A stretch of 48,795 nucleotides of DNA from an uncultured Pseudomonadota bacterium (GTDB lineage: Bacteria; Pseudomonadota; Gammaproteobacteria; Ga0077536). The stretch is taken from positions 1-48,795 of the forward strand of contig CACEAA010000009.1 of the NCBI GenBank assembly GCA_902557415.1, in the 5' to 3' direction. A model generated the notes under the pieces. It saw only the letters and a program-made list of their open reading frames with translations, was not told the DNA's origin and did no database searches. The position numbers were made by a program, and so were the translations under genes. Positions 8,748 through 16,447 of the stretch are shown piece by piece. Position 1 is the first letter of the stretch. Each line of letters begins with the position of its first letter.

Positions 8748-9996
8748 TCTTAACTTCACCAGTCGCTAAAACTTGCCAAGTATGGATCGAGTTCTTGTGA
8801 TAAATAGAATTAACTCCTCTCACTTCGCGTAACTGCGCCAAGGTCGGTTGCACGTACCCCGTATCGTCAATTGCTCGACTTTGTATCAAAGCTGGTGATC
8901 CATCCCAACTCCAATCTAAGCTAAATCGAGTAAGGGCCTTGTCTAAAACTAACCCTTTTAACTTAGCCTCCTTCCAAGAAAATCCACCATCAAAAGAGAT
9001 ATCGACTTGCTTAATTTTCCCTCGTCCCGACCAAGCAACACCTTCTAACTCATGATAGCCGCGACTCTTTAAAGAATTCTCAGGACACACCGAGGTGACA
9101 ACAGAATTAGTTTCTTGCACCCAAGTAAACCGTCGCGCGCGACCATCTGGCATTAGATCGGTGTATTTGGAGGTTTCCTCACGCAGGTGCCATGGTTTTT
9201 CTCCTAATTCGAGGCGTCTCAGCCATTTAATTGAGGTATTTCCTTCCCAACCAGGATTTACTAATCGTAGCGGATAACCCTGCTCAGGTCGTATCCTTTC
9301 GCCATTCTGTGCGTAAGCTACAATGACATCATTTAAAGCCTTATCAAGTGGAATACTTCGCGCCATGGCCGCACCATCTGCACCTTCGGCCAAAACCCAC
9401 TTAGCTTTAGGGTCAACTCCTACCTCAGCTAGCAACGTCGATAGCCTCACACCTGTCCATTCGCTACAACTGATCATGCCATGGGTAAATTGCAATGCCT
9501 CCATTTGAGGGCCTCGCCACTCCATTCCACCATTGGCAGGGCACTCAATAAATCGAATTTCCGATACAGACGGAAATCTTACTAAGTCATCCATAGTTAA
9601 AACTAAGGGGTTACCACATAGTCCGTGGATCATCAACCGATGTTCCTCGGGATCAATATTTGGAATACCTGAGTGATGTCGCTCAAAATGTAAACTACTC
9701 GGTGTAATTATCCCCTGAAGGCTTTGTAAAGGCGAGAAACTAACTGAAGATATAGGTGTTGCGGTTAACCACGGGACAGTACGCCGTATAGCGTCTTTTT
9801 CATACTCTGAGGGAGATCCGTAAGGTGCAGCACCGACTCCCGTCCCGGTCTGTTGCATCCAAGACGGGATATTAGGCGGTAAGTTTTCACCATGCTCGGC
9901 AGCCCATATCTGATTGGCAGTCAATAGAGCACTGCCGGCTGCGACGCCCGCTCTTTTGAAAAATTTCCGACGCGATGAGTCGCCAGCAAACGCCAT
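8731..9996 (-). CDS. soxC: SoxC, molybdenum sulfane dehydrogenase subunit
   Basis: Sulfite-oxidase-fold molybdoprotein that oxidises the sulfane sulfur on SoxY in a six-electron step. Tat signal SSRRKFFKRAGVAAG, then FERHHSGIP, FIECPANGG, and the pterin-site Cys in SCSEWTGV; the C-terminal dimerisation domain follows. 421 aa fits SoxC. AGGA precedes the ATG by eight bases. It is the first gene of the sox operon; the promoter must lie in 9997-10173, shared with the divergent selenoprotein gene. Presence of soxCD predicts complete oxidation to sulfate without sulfur globules. Confidence 0.95.
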   Translation of the reverse strand: MAFAGDSSRRKFFKRAGVAAGSALLTANQIWAAEHGENLPPNIPSWMQQTGTGVGAAPYGSPSEYEKDAIRRTVPWLTATPISSVSFSPLQSLQGIITPSSLHFERHHSGIPNIDPEEHRLMIHGLCGNPLVLTMDDLVRFPSVSEIRFIECPANGGMEWRGPQMEALQFTHGMISCSEWTGVRLSTLLAEVGVDPKAKWVLAEGADGAAMARSIPLDKALNDVIVAYAQNGERIRPEQGYPLRLVNPGWEGNTSIKWLRRLELGEKPWHLREETSKYTDLMPDGRARRFTWVQETNSVVTSVCPENSLKSRGYHELEGVAWSGRGKIKQVDISFDGGFSWKEAKLKGLVLDKALTRFSLDWSWDGSPALIQSRAIDDTGYVQPTLAQLREVRGVNSIYHKNSIHTWQVLATGEVKNVQNT

Positions 9997-10042
9997 AAAT
10001 TTCCTACCCTAAACTAACCGTAGTAGTGGCTCTACAAATATA

Positions 10043-10057
10043 ATGATATCAGATCAT
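10043..10057. promoter_or_regulatory. Inverted repeat in soxC / selenoprotein divergent promoter region
   Basis: ATGAT-N5-ATCAT, an inverted repeat with perfect 5-bp arms about 47 bp upstream of the soxC start. It sits in the 177-bp region shared with the divergent selenoprotein gene and could be an operator for a sox regulator, none of which is encoded in this window. Evidence is symmetry and position only. Confidence 0.25.
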
Positions 10058-10173
10058 CTCACTTCGTATATCAAACCACAACTGGCCTAAAAAAACGTAT
10101 ATATACTAATCGTGCATAATATGTGCGCTAGAAATGATTGCACAGATGTTAGTAGTCACCTACATTATCTTAG

Positions 10174-10902
10174 ATGAATATAGGAATACTTGCGTTAGCC
10201 ATAGTTCTGATCCCTACTGGTAGGTGGTTTTGGCGCGCGTGGAAAGTCGATATCCCATCTTCGCCATACCTATTTCAAATATCCTGGGCCGCGGGGCTAG
10301 TCTTAGGACTCCTCACCAACCAAGGTGGAGCAGAAAGTACAGCTGCCAATTGGGCTATCGGTCTCGGATCAGTGCTCCTCTATCTGTCCTTTACTGGGGC
10401 TCAGAAGGTCAGCACGTCTTCAATTAGAGTAGGTGATAAAATTCCCCATTTTGAGGGCATAGACAGCGACGGCAAATCCTTTAGTAGCGATACTCTAGAA
10501 AACAAAAGAATAATAATTAAATTTTTTCGAGCGCACTGGTGACCTTATTGTGTCGGCGAGTTGCGTCGATGGGAAGCAATGCGACCGTTACTTGATGAGT
10601 TTCATGTGACGTTAATAACCGTGTCCACCGATACCGTAAATGAAATAAAATTAAGTAGGAAAATGCACGGTTTAAAAGGAACAATGTTAGCAGATAACAA
10701 ACTTAAAATTATCAATCAGTTCGGTCTGAAAAATCAGAACATCAATAACTTTAGAATGCCCTTTCGACCAGGGTTACCCATACCTACCACACTTCTCATA
10801 GATGACACTGGTACCGTGATCTGGAAAGACGATACCAACCAATACAGCAAAAGGTCTGACCCTGAACGCATCAAACCTATTCTTGAAAAACTGTTGTCCT
10901 AA
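10174..10902 (+). CDS. Membrane-anchored peroxiredoxin-like selenoprotein (UxxC), TGA read as selenocysteine
   Basis: One continuous frame from ATG 10174 to TAA 10902 is interrupted only by TGA at 10540-10542. That codon falls exactly where AhpC/TSA-type thioredoxin-fold proteins have the first active-site Cys: FFRAHW-U-PYCVGEL, so the redox motif is U123-P-Y-C126. Reading resumes in the same frame with normal family sequence (ITVSTDT, ADNKLKI, PTTLLIDDTGTVIW) for another 119 codons. A 6-bp hairpin with GU in its apical loop starts 10 nt after the TGA. The N-terminal 80 residues hold about three membrane segments. Predicted role: thiol/selenol peroxide or disulfide reductase facing the sulfur-oxidation genes. 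No Shine-Dalgarno is obvious. Alternative: a nonsense mutation, unlikely given motif position. The window has no selA, selB, selC or selD. Confidence 0.88.
10540..10569 (+). promoter_or_regulatory. Candidate bacterial SECIS element with its UGA codon
   Basis: TGA at 10540-10542 is followed by 5' arm TCGGCG (10553-10558), loop AGTTG (10559-10563) and 3' arm CGTCGA (10564-10569): six pairs including one G-U. Two further wobble pairs may extend it. The loop begins 16 nt after the TGA and has G then U at its second and third positions, close to the geometry of the E. coli fdhF element bound by SelB. Folding was done by eye. Confidence 0.7.
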
Positions 10903-10956
10903 AAAGTACTCTGGTCTAATCCTGTAATAACTAACATCATAGAGAAGAGTCGAACA

Positions 10957-11697
10957 TTGGTCGCTATCGATAATTTCTATATTGTAGCTAGGGAGCAAGG
11001 CGCCGAGAATCCTTCCATACCAACCTGGGCTAACTCCGATATCAACCCGGCACAATTAGCGGCACGATCTGGCGAGGTCACAAAAAAAGAGATCTCTAAC
11101 GTACCCGGCGCGTTCCAACTTCTGAACTTTCTATCTAAACCTGAGTGCGATAAATTAATCCAAATATCGGAAGCACTGGGTTACTTGGAAGACGCGGCAG
11201 TCTCGCTACCCAGAAAGATAAGGCATAATTGCAATGTGACATGGGTCACGGACGAAACCACCACTGATCTGCTTTGGGAGCGAAGTAAACTATTCTTTTC
11301 ACTAGAAAACAATCTCACTAAAAAAATTTTCCCGATCGGACTCAACGCTCGCTTTCGCTTTTATCGATATCAGACAGGTGATTACTTTGGTCAACATACT
11401 GACGGAGCCTGGCCAGGAAGCAGGGTAATGAATAAACAACTCATTGCAAATGGATATAACGACCGTATTAGTCAGCTCTCATGCATAGTATTTTTGAGTG
11501 ATGGTTATATAGGCGGTCGGACTGAGTTTTATCCTCAGACAGAGCCAAGCGAAAAAATTAGCGTTAAGACTCCACTTGGAGCGGCTTTGTGCTTCCCTCA
11601 TGGCGCACACCCTCAGCATTGTCCGCATAGCTCTGAAAAAATTACTGCTGGGGTTAAATATATTATCCGTACCGACGTACTGTATTCCCCGAACTAA
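10957..11697 (+). CDS. 2-oxoglutarate/Fe(II)-dependent oxygenase, prolyl-4-hydroxylase type
   Basis: C-terminal jelly-roll domain with iron ligands in the H-x-D motif (GQHTDG) and a distal His in HCPHSSEK, followed by a basic residue in GVKYIIR that would hold 2-oxoglutarate. FRFYRYQTGDYF and GGRTEFYP are typical of the P4Hc domain family. 246 aa, cytoplasmic, no signal peptide. The start is a TTG preceded by GAGAAGAG; no ATG is available near the N-terminus. Substrate unknown; bacterial members act on proteins or small molecules. It follows the selenoprotein gene by 54 bp and may share its transcript. Confidence 0.75.
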   Translation: MVAIDNFYIVAREQGAENPSIPTWANSDINPAQLAARSGEVTKKEISNVPGAFQLLNFLSKPECDKLIQISEALGYLEDAAVSLPRKIRHNCNVTWVTDETTTDLLWERSKLFFSLENNLTKKIFPIGLNARFRFYRYQTGDYFGQHTDGAWPGSRVMNKQLIANGYNDRISQLSCIVFLSDGYIGGRTEFYPQTEPSEKISVKTPLGAALCFPHGAHPQHCPHSSEKITAGVKYIIRTDVLYSPN

Positions 11698-11811
11698 ACA
11701 ATTCGAGCGGGTTAATTGTCGTCGACCATACCCGATCATTCAGTTAAAATATGCCGAAAGTCTAAAATTTTCACATACGCTAGTCGCGAGAACGAATAAG
11801 GAATTTTGATC

Positions 11812-12672
11812 ATGAAAGTTGGCATATTTAGCTTTAATACTGAGTACACTATTCGCGCAGATGAACTTGCAGTTGAGGCTGAAAATCGAGGATTCGACTC
11901 AGTCTGGTTTCCCGAGCACACGCATATTCCCTCGGGACGAAAAACCCCTTATCCGGCAGGCGGAGAGCTGCCAAAAGAATATATTCACATGTCAGATCCA
12001 TTTATTAGTTGCATGGCAGCGGCTCAGGCAACGCAAACCATCAAAGTTGGCACCGGAGTCAGCCTTCTGCCACAGCACGAGCCACTTGCTATGGCAAAGA
12101 CAGTGGCGACACTAGACAGACTTACTAATGGGAGATTCCTATACGGAATTGGCTCAGGTTGGAACGCGGACGAAATGGAGAATCACGGAGCACCCTATGA
12201 AAAAAGATGGAAAGTATTAGAGGAACATCTACTCGCTATGAAAGAACTCTGGACAAAAGAGGAAGCTAGTTTCCACGGCGAATTTGTGAATTTTGATAAA
12301 GTTTGGTCCTATCCTAAGCCTCTAACGCAGCCCCATCCTCCAATTATTTTAGGTACATTTGGCTCTAAATGGGGTCGTCAACGAGTTGCAGATCTAGCAG
12401 ATGGTTGGGTACCTATCGGCCTGTTTTCTGAGAACATGTATGCTGATATAGAAGATCTTAACAGTCGTCTGATAAAGAATGGAAGGGAAGCTAACTCTGT
12501 TGAGGTATCTATTTTTAGTATCTCGGCTCCCTTAACTCCCGTTGAAGAGCTTGAAGAGTACGCTAATTCAGATCTTGTAACGCGTGTGGTCGCTCGTTGT
12601 CCTACTGAGAGCAGAGATTCTGTCTTGAAGTGGATGGATGGATATGCCGACTTCGTGGAACGTGTGAGCTAA
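11812..12672 (+). CDS. LLM-class flavin-dependent oxidoreductase (F420/FMN luciferase-like)
   Basis: TIM-barrel flavoprotein of the bacterial-luciferase/LLM family. Recognisable: N-terminal KVGIFSFNTEYT, SVWFPEHTHIP, the mid-section KVGTGVSLLPQHEP with LDRLTNGRFLYGIGSGWNADE, and PPIILGTFG. ATG at 11812 has AAGGAA upstream; longer in-frame starts are not supported. About 286 aa. Such enzymes oxidise or monooxygenate small organics using reduced FMN or F420; the cofactor cannot be decided here. A paralogue lies at 40217. Confidence 0.82.
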   Translation: MKVGIFSFNTEYTIRADELAVEAENRGFDSVWFPEHTHIPSGRKTPYPAGGELPKEYIHMSDPFISCMAAAQATQTIKVGTGVSLLPQHEPLAMAKTVATLDRLTNGRFLYGIGSGWNADEMENHGAPYEKRWKVLEEHLLAMKELWTKEEASFHGEFVNFDKVWSYPKPLTQPHPPIILGTFGSKWGRQRVADLADGWVPIGLFSENMYADIEDLNSRLIKNGREANSVEVSIFSISAPLTPVEELEEYANSDLVTRVVARCPTESRDSVLKWMDGYADFVERVS

Positions 12673-12680
12673 ATTCCAAA

Positions 12681-12719
12681 GACATAGCTCGTCTTTTAGA
12701 TATGCCGAAGTGCTATGTC
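12681..12719. terminator. Inverted repeat between convergent genes, possible bidirectional terminator
   Basis: GACATAGC at 12681-12688 and its exact complement GCTATGTC at 12712-12719, separated by 23 nt, lie at the meeting point of the LLM gene and the FMN-binding gene, whose 3' end overlaps the repeat. No clear T-tract, so the terminator function is only inferred from location. Confidence 0.3.
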
Positions 12720-13244
12720 CCAGGTGTGCAAAATTCGATTCATGCCCTCCACTATATGACGACAAGACAGGGTTGCCCCGGTGATTGACATAACCTCTCG
12801 GTCAATTCGGATCTTTTTATTATGAGTAAAGCCGGTGAATTGTGCTCTCCAGCGCTTATGCCGCACATCACCCCCGTAACTTTCTCGATAATTTAAGATC
12901 TCGATACCCTTGATGGACCCAGTACTGGATAGTGCAATCGCCAAGTCTATGTACTCATGCTTACCTATCACCTGATCAAGTAGAAACCATCCCCCACCAC
13001 TCGCCTTCCATGCCGCAAGATAAGAACGTCTGACCCTGATACCTGACGCTTCACGAATGGCTTTTTTTTGCAAAGCGGTCAGTTTTACTCTTGTTTGCGT
13101 AAGTTCTTCACCACCAAAAAGAATCTTTTGTGCTTGATCAACCGTAAGGTACTCTCTAGCAGAAAGCTGAGAGCCGAATAAAAACATGCCCCCGGCGGAG
13201 GCAAAATAAGAAGCAATGGACCGAGTAAAAGTTCGTCGATCCAT
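12696..13244 (-). CDS. Tat-exported FMN-binding protein with ApbE flavinylation site
   Basis: 182-aa protein: Tat-type signal DRRTFTRS with hydrophobic segment to about residue 29, then an FMN_bind domain ending in SITGATLS. In this family ApbE links FMN by phosphoester bond to the Thr of the [ST]GAT motif, here Thr158. An AWKASGGGWFLLD segment and the IEILNYRESYGGDV segment match RnfG/NqrC-like FMN_bind domains. It is 27 bp downstream of the porin gene and under the same Fur-box promoter; ApbE and a membrane histidine-rich protein are encoded divergently. Predicted role: periplasmic one-electron carrier linked to iron acquisition. Confidence 0.82.
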   Translation of the reverse strand: MDRRTFTRSIASYFASAGGMFLFGSQLSAREYLTVDQAQKILFGGEELTQTRVKLTALQKKAIREASGIRVRRSYLAAWKASGGGWFLLDQVIGKHEYIDLAIALSSTGSIKGIEILNYRESYGGDVRHKRWRAQFTGFTHNKKIRIDREVMSITGATLSCRHIVEGMNRILHTWDIALRHI

Positions 13245-13271
13245 TGCTATCTCTAATACGCTAAACAGTTA

Positions 13272-14603
13272 CTAGAACTGGAAACCAAGTCCCAAGTTCA
13301 CGCCTGTCTGTGTACCATTTTTTGAGGTCGGAGCATCTTCAAATTGCCCATCAATCTTGAAAACGACATTTGGTGTTGGCCACCAGTTAGCGCCGACAGA
13401 GAACATTTCATGCTTAACATATTTCTTGATTGCTCCGGTAGCTGAACCACCATCTCTTTCATCAAATTCTTCGTAACGAACGAACAATCCTAACTCACCT
13501 GGAATACCACCACCCAAGTCAAATCTGTAAGCAGGTTCTACGTACCAGCCCTCGACTTCACTAGCACCCCATAGGCCTGGATCGAAGCTCTGCGAGCTAT
13601 CTTTCCCAAAGTCCCATCTCGCATACAGCGCTCTCAAGCCAAGACCCGACGAGTGCTTATAATCTATATGCGTTTCTATCAAATATGCGCTCGCTTCAAT
13701 GGCGTCGTCAGTACCTGTGTAATCGTTTTGATAATCAACAGTGAACGCCAACTCTAAACCCGGCACCCCTGTGTAGGTCATACGACCTAATATCGCTATA
13801 TCTTGGTTTTTACCATTAGCAACCTTTTGGCGCCCGCTTCTTACCCGCATGGCACTACTACCACTGGTTGGAACCTTCAAGCCGGTATGGGCAAATAAGT
13901 TATAGTTTATACCTGGTACAACCTGACCCCAAAAACCAGCTCCGGCCTCAGTCCAGGTACTAGGAATAATTTCAGCCTCAACCATATTACGTTCCACACC
14001 ATAAAATGTAGTCGGCTCATGTGTTAAGTTCATAATACCTACAGGAAGAATATCTGCACCAGCTCGAAAGTGGTGATTTGCATTTAGATCGAGCTCTAAC
14101 CAAGCAAGCTCAACCACAACATCACCTTCTCGTCCATCACCAGCCCAGCTATGCTCGAACTCTATTTCAGATGCAAAACGAGACCAACTATTAAACTCGT
14201 GACCAACGAATAAAACTAAGCGGTGAAAGTCTGTCTTATCGGTATCAGAAGTTGAACCATCTTTACCGTTGGTATGGTTACTATGAAGCTCCCCATACCC
14301 ACCGACAGAAGTTCGTTCAGCCCATGAAGCCGCTCGTGCTTTTCGCTTGTTGGACATTGGCGACCAACGCGAACCCCCAGCCCCAACTGCGTCAGCCCCT
14401 TGGGGAGTATTAGTCGTCATTGAGACAGCCTCTTCACCTGTAGCCTCATCCAACTGAGCCTTAAGTTCAGCAATTTCTGCTTGCTGCGCCTCTAACATCG
14501 CCATAATTTTTAAAATTTTATCCTGATCGTTCTCTTCAGCCGACACAGCAGCAGAGAAGCCAATCGCCAGGAGCAATATAAGAAAATTGTTAACATATCT
14601 CAT
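13272..14603 (-). CDS. Outer-membrane beta-barrel porin with N-terminal coiled coil
   Basis: 443 aa. Signal peptide ending at VSAEEN, a heptad-like helix (LEAQQAEIAELKAQLDEA, residues about 36-53) as in coiled-coil-anchored porins, then alternating beta strands with a C-terminal LGLGFQF ending in Phe, the signature for outer-membrane assembly. Resembles the phosphate-selective porin O/P-like and alginate/long-chain substrate channels, but the solute is not readable. First gene after the Fur box at 14663, with the FMN-binding gene following, so expression should rise under iron limitation. Confidence 0.82.
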   Translation of the reverse strand: MRYVNNFLILLLAIGFSAAVSAEENDQDKILKIMAMLEAQQAEIAELKAQLDEATGEEAVSMTTNTPQGADAVGAGGSRWSPMSNKRKARAASWAERTSVGGYGELHSNHTNGKDGSTSDTDKTDFHRLVLFVGHEFNSWSRFASEIEFEHSWAGDGREGDVVVELAWLELDLNANHHFRAGADILPVGIMNLTHEPTTFYGVERNMVEAEIIPSTWTEAGAGFWGQVVPGINYNLFAHTGLKVPTSGSSAMRVRSGRQKVANGKNQDIAILGRMTYTGVPGLELAFTVDYQNDYTGTDDAIEASAYLIETHIDYKHSSGLGLRALYARWDFGKDSSQSFDPGLWGASEVEGWYVEPAYRFDLGGGIPGELGLFVRYEEFDERDGGSATGAIKKYVKHEMFSVGANWWPTPNVVFKIDGQFEDAPTSKNGTQTGVNLGLGFQF

Positions 14604-14662
14604 TGTTTCATCACCATTTAATTTGAAGTTCCAGCAGGCGCTCCCAACCTAACTATTAATAT

Positions 14663-14683
14663 AAATAAGAATCATTATCAATA
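14663..14683 (-). promoter_or_regulatory. Fur box upstream of the porin/FMN-binding operon
   Basis: The plus strand reads AATAAGAATCATTATCA at 14665-14681, almost the common Fur-box form AATGAGAATCATTATC. It lies about 60-80 bp upstream of the porin start, where iron-loaded Fur would block transcription. The site is symmetric enough to act on both strands, but apbE begins about 380 bp away, so control of that side is uncertain. Confidence 0.75.
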
Positions 14684-14731
14684 TTGACATCTATTTTACT
14701 AAAAGTCAAAATATGTAACTTGAAAGGCTCC

Positions 14732-14757
14732 TTTTTGTTGTATAAAAACAACAAAAA
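14732..14757. repeat. Perfect 9-bp inverted repeat
   Basis: TTTTTGTTG, 8-nt spacer, CAACAAAAA. It could be an operator for apbE or an A/T-rich hairpin. No G/C-rich stem, so a classical terminator is unlikely. Confidence 0.5.
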
Positions 14758-15063
14758 TACAATGTAATGCATTTAGATTTATCGTCGGGAATATTTTCGA
14801 AGCATTCCGTCAGGTGGCGAAACTAGCAAATGATGTTATTCTTGATTGGATTAAATTGTGTGCGATAAGCTTCTGTTGCAACCTTATATCATTCTAAAGC
14901 CAACCATTGAGACGCCTCTAAATTATCAAAACTACCTTTAATAAGCTCTGGAGAAAACAAATAACTCGACCTTTTAATAATACGTGCGTATCGCTAGTCT
15001 TCCTTAAGCTTGATTTTCGGTCGGAGAAAAGACGGAATTTGTTTATCGGCTCGCGTGGCAATC

Positions 15064-15897
15064 ATGAGTAAGTTGGCGAGGTGCCAACCTCATCTAGGTA
15101 CCTATGTAGAGATAAGTGTTTCGGGCGATGTGAACGAAGATGAACTAATTTCTGCCAGTAATGCTGCATTTTTAGCGATAAATCGTATTCAATCCCTAAT
15201 GAGCTTTCACGATAAGGAAAGTGAGTTAACTCGTATGAATCGATATGCAGCCCGTGAGCCAGTACCTGTCTCATTTGAGACTAAATTTGTCCTTGAAAAA
15301 GCCTTATATCTCAGCGATAAAACCGATGGTTTGTTTGACATCACAGTCGCACCAAAGCTGGTGGCAAACGGTGTATTACCCGATCATAATTTTGATTCCT
15401 CCCCTACCGGTACTTGGAAAGATATTATAATTGTGGACAACGAAGTCACATTTATAAAACCCCTGTTACTTGATCTCGGTGGTATTGCAAAAGGATACGC
15501 TGTTGACCAAGCCATAAATGCGGTTGATGACGCCATCGATATCACCGTAAACGCAGGTGGCGACCTACGCATGCGCCCTTGGCATGGAAAGCAAGTGAAA
15601 GTAAGGCATCCCAGATCGCCTCACTCGCAGTCTAAACAAATAGAAATGAGAAATTGCGCGCTCGCAACTAGTGCTAATTATTATAGCGAAAATGGCAGCT
15701 TGATAGTCCTAAATGATCCCAGTGCACCAGTTAACCTTAATAAAAATATCTCAGTGAGTGTGTTCGCTGAGAATTGTCTGCTGGCCGACGCTCTGACCAA
15801 AGTTGCTTACCTGAATCCTAGTATGATAAAAAAGTCGATATTTCCAGATGTCGAGTTTATGACGCTAGACAGCAATAATGTTATTAATTGGTATTAG
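15064..15897 (+). CDS. apbE: ApbE, FAD:protein FMN transferase (no signal peptide)
   Basis: Transfers FMN from FAD to Thr of [ST]GAT motifs. Visible: HLGTYVEI near the start, LMSFHDKESELTRMN, the core DLGGIAKGYAVDQA, NAGGDLRM, ALATSANYYSE and the Mg-binding region LLADALTKVAYL. ATG at 15064 begins directly at the domain; even the longest frame (TTG 15010) has no signal peptide or lipobox, whereas many ApbE proteins are periplasmic. Cytoplasmic action fits its likely substrate, the Tat-exported FMN-binding protein, which could be flavinylated before export. The downstream membrane gene begins at or within a few bases of its stop, so the two are coupled. Confidence 0.9.
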   Translation: MSKLARCQPHLGTYVEISVSGDVNEDELISASNAAFLAINRIQSLMSFHDKESELTRMNRYAAREPVPVSFETKFVLEKALYLSDKTDGLFDITVAPKLVANGVLPDHNFDSSPTGTWKDIIIVDNEVTFIKPLLLDLGGIAKGYAVDQAINAVDDAIDITVNAGGDLRMRPWHGKQVKVRHPRSPHSQSKQIEMRNCALATSANYYSENGSLIVLNDPSAPVNLNKNISVSVFAENCLLADALTKVAYLNPSMIKKSIFPDVEFMTLDSNNVINWY

Positions 15898-15899
15898 AC

Positions 15900-16361
15900 G
15901 TGTCCAAGATTGGCTTCAGAATTCCTTTAACTTATAGAGCTATTCTTTTTATTGGATTGGCCAGTTCGTGGTGCACAGGTCTGATATTTTATTACATGAA
16001 TAACTGGGTGACCGTCGAAGGTGCATTCGGTCCAATGAAACACCCAGCACAGCAATTTGTCATCATGGGACATGGGGCGGCAGCGTTTGTCATGCTTATG
16101 TGCTTCGGAGTTTTAGTCGTCAACCACCTCCCCTCCGCATGGCGTTTACGTAGGTCACGTTACCTCGGTATCACACTAACCACTTTATTTTCATTCCAAA
16201 TAATCACCGCCTATATTCTCTATTATATTGCCGGCGAAGAAAGTCGAGCTTTAATTTCGAATTTACACGCACTTTCCGGAGCTAGCATACCTATCATACT
16301 TGTAGGACACATAATTAGAGGCCGAATGCAAAGACGATTGGCTCCCTCCCAACCGCCCTAA
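15900..16361 (+). CDS. Four-helix membrane protein with paired His, b-type cytochrome-like
   Basis: About 154 aa with four predicted membrane helices: IPLTYRAILFIGLASS, FVIMGHGAAAFVMLM, YLGITLTTLFSFQII and ALSGASIPIILVGHI. Helix 2 carries His in MGHGA and again at VNHLP; helix 4 carries His at NLHALSG and VGHIIRG, an arrangement suited to two b hemes as in DUF4405/cytochrome b561-like proteins. GTG at 15900, two bases past the apbE stop, is used; TTG at 15888 overlapping apbE is possible. Coupled to apbE, it probably passes quinol electrons to the covalently flavinylated periplasmic protein. Function is inferred. Confidence 0.7.
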   Translation: MSKIGFRIPLTYRAILFIGLASSWCTGLIFYYMNNWVTVEGAFGPMKHPAQQFVIMGHGAAAFVMLMCFGVLVVNHLPSAWRLRRSRYLGITLTTLFSFQIITAYILYYIAGEESRALISNLHALSGASIPIILVGHIIRGRMQRRLAPSQPP

Positions 16362-16447
16362 TCAAGGTAAATATTTAATAATTGCTCAATCAAAGCATCA
16401 AAATGTAAGCGAAACAACATAGTAGCCAAAGTATTCGGAGAAAATTT

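Larger units (their letters stand above)
14604..15063. other. 460-bp divergent regulatory region, no gene recognised
   Basis: Separates the porin/FMN-binding operon from apbE. It contains a Fur box, a perfect 9-bp inverted repeat (14732-14757) and an imperfect palindrome ATACG-TG-CGTAT (14980-14991). I see no convincing open frame with a ribosome site. The length and density of symmetric sites suggest more than one regulator. Confidence 0.6.

Noticed and set aside
10540-10542. TGA as a nonsense mutation producing a pseudogene
   Set aside because: It sits exactly at the catalytic Cys codon, the frame is otherwise clean on both sides, and a suitable hairpin follows.
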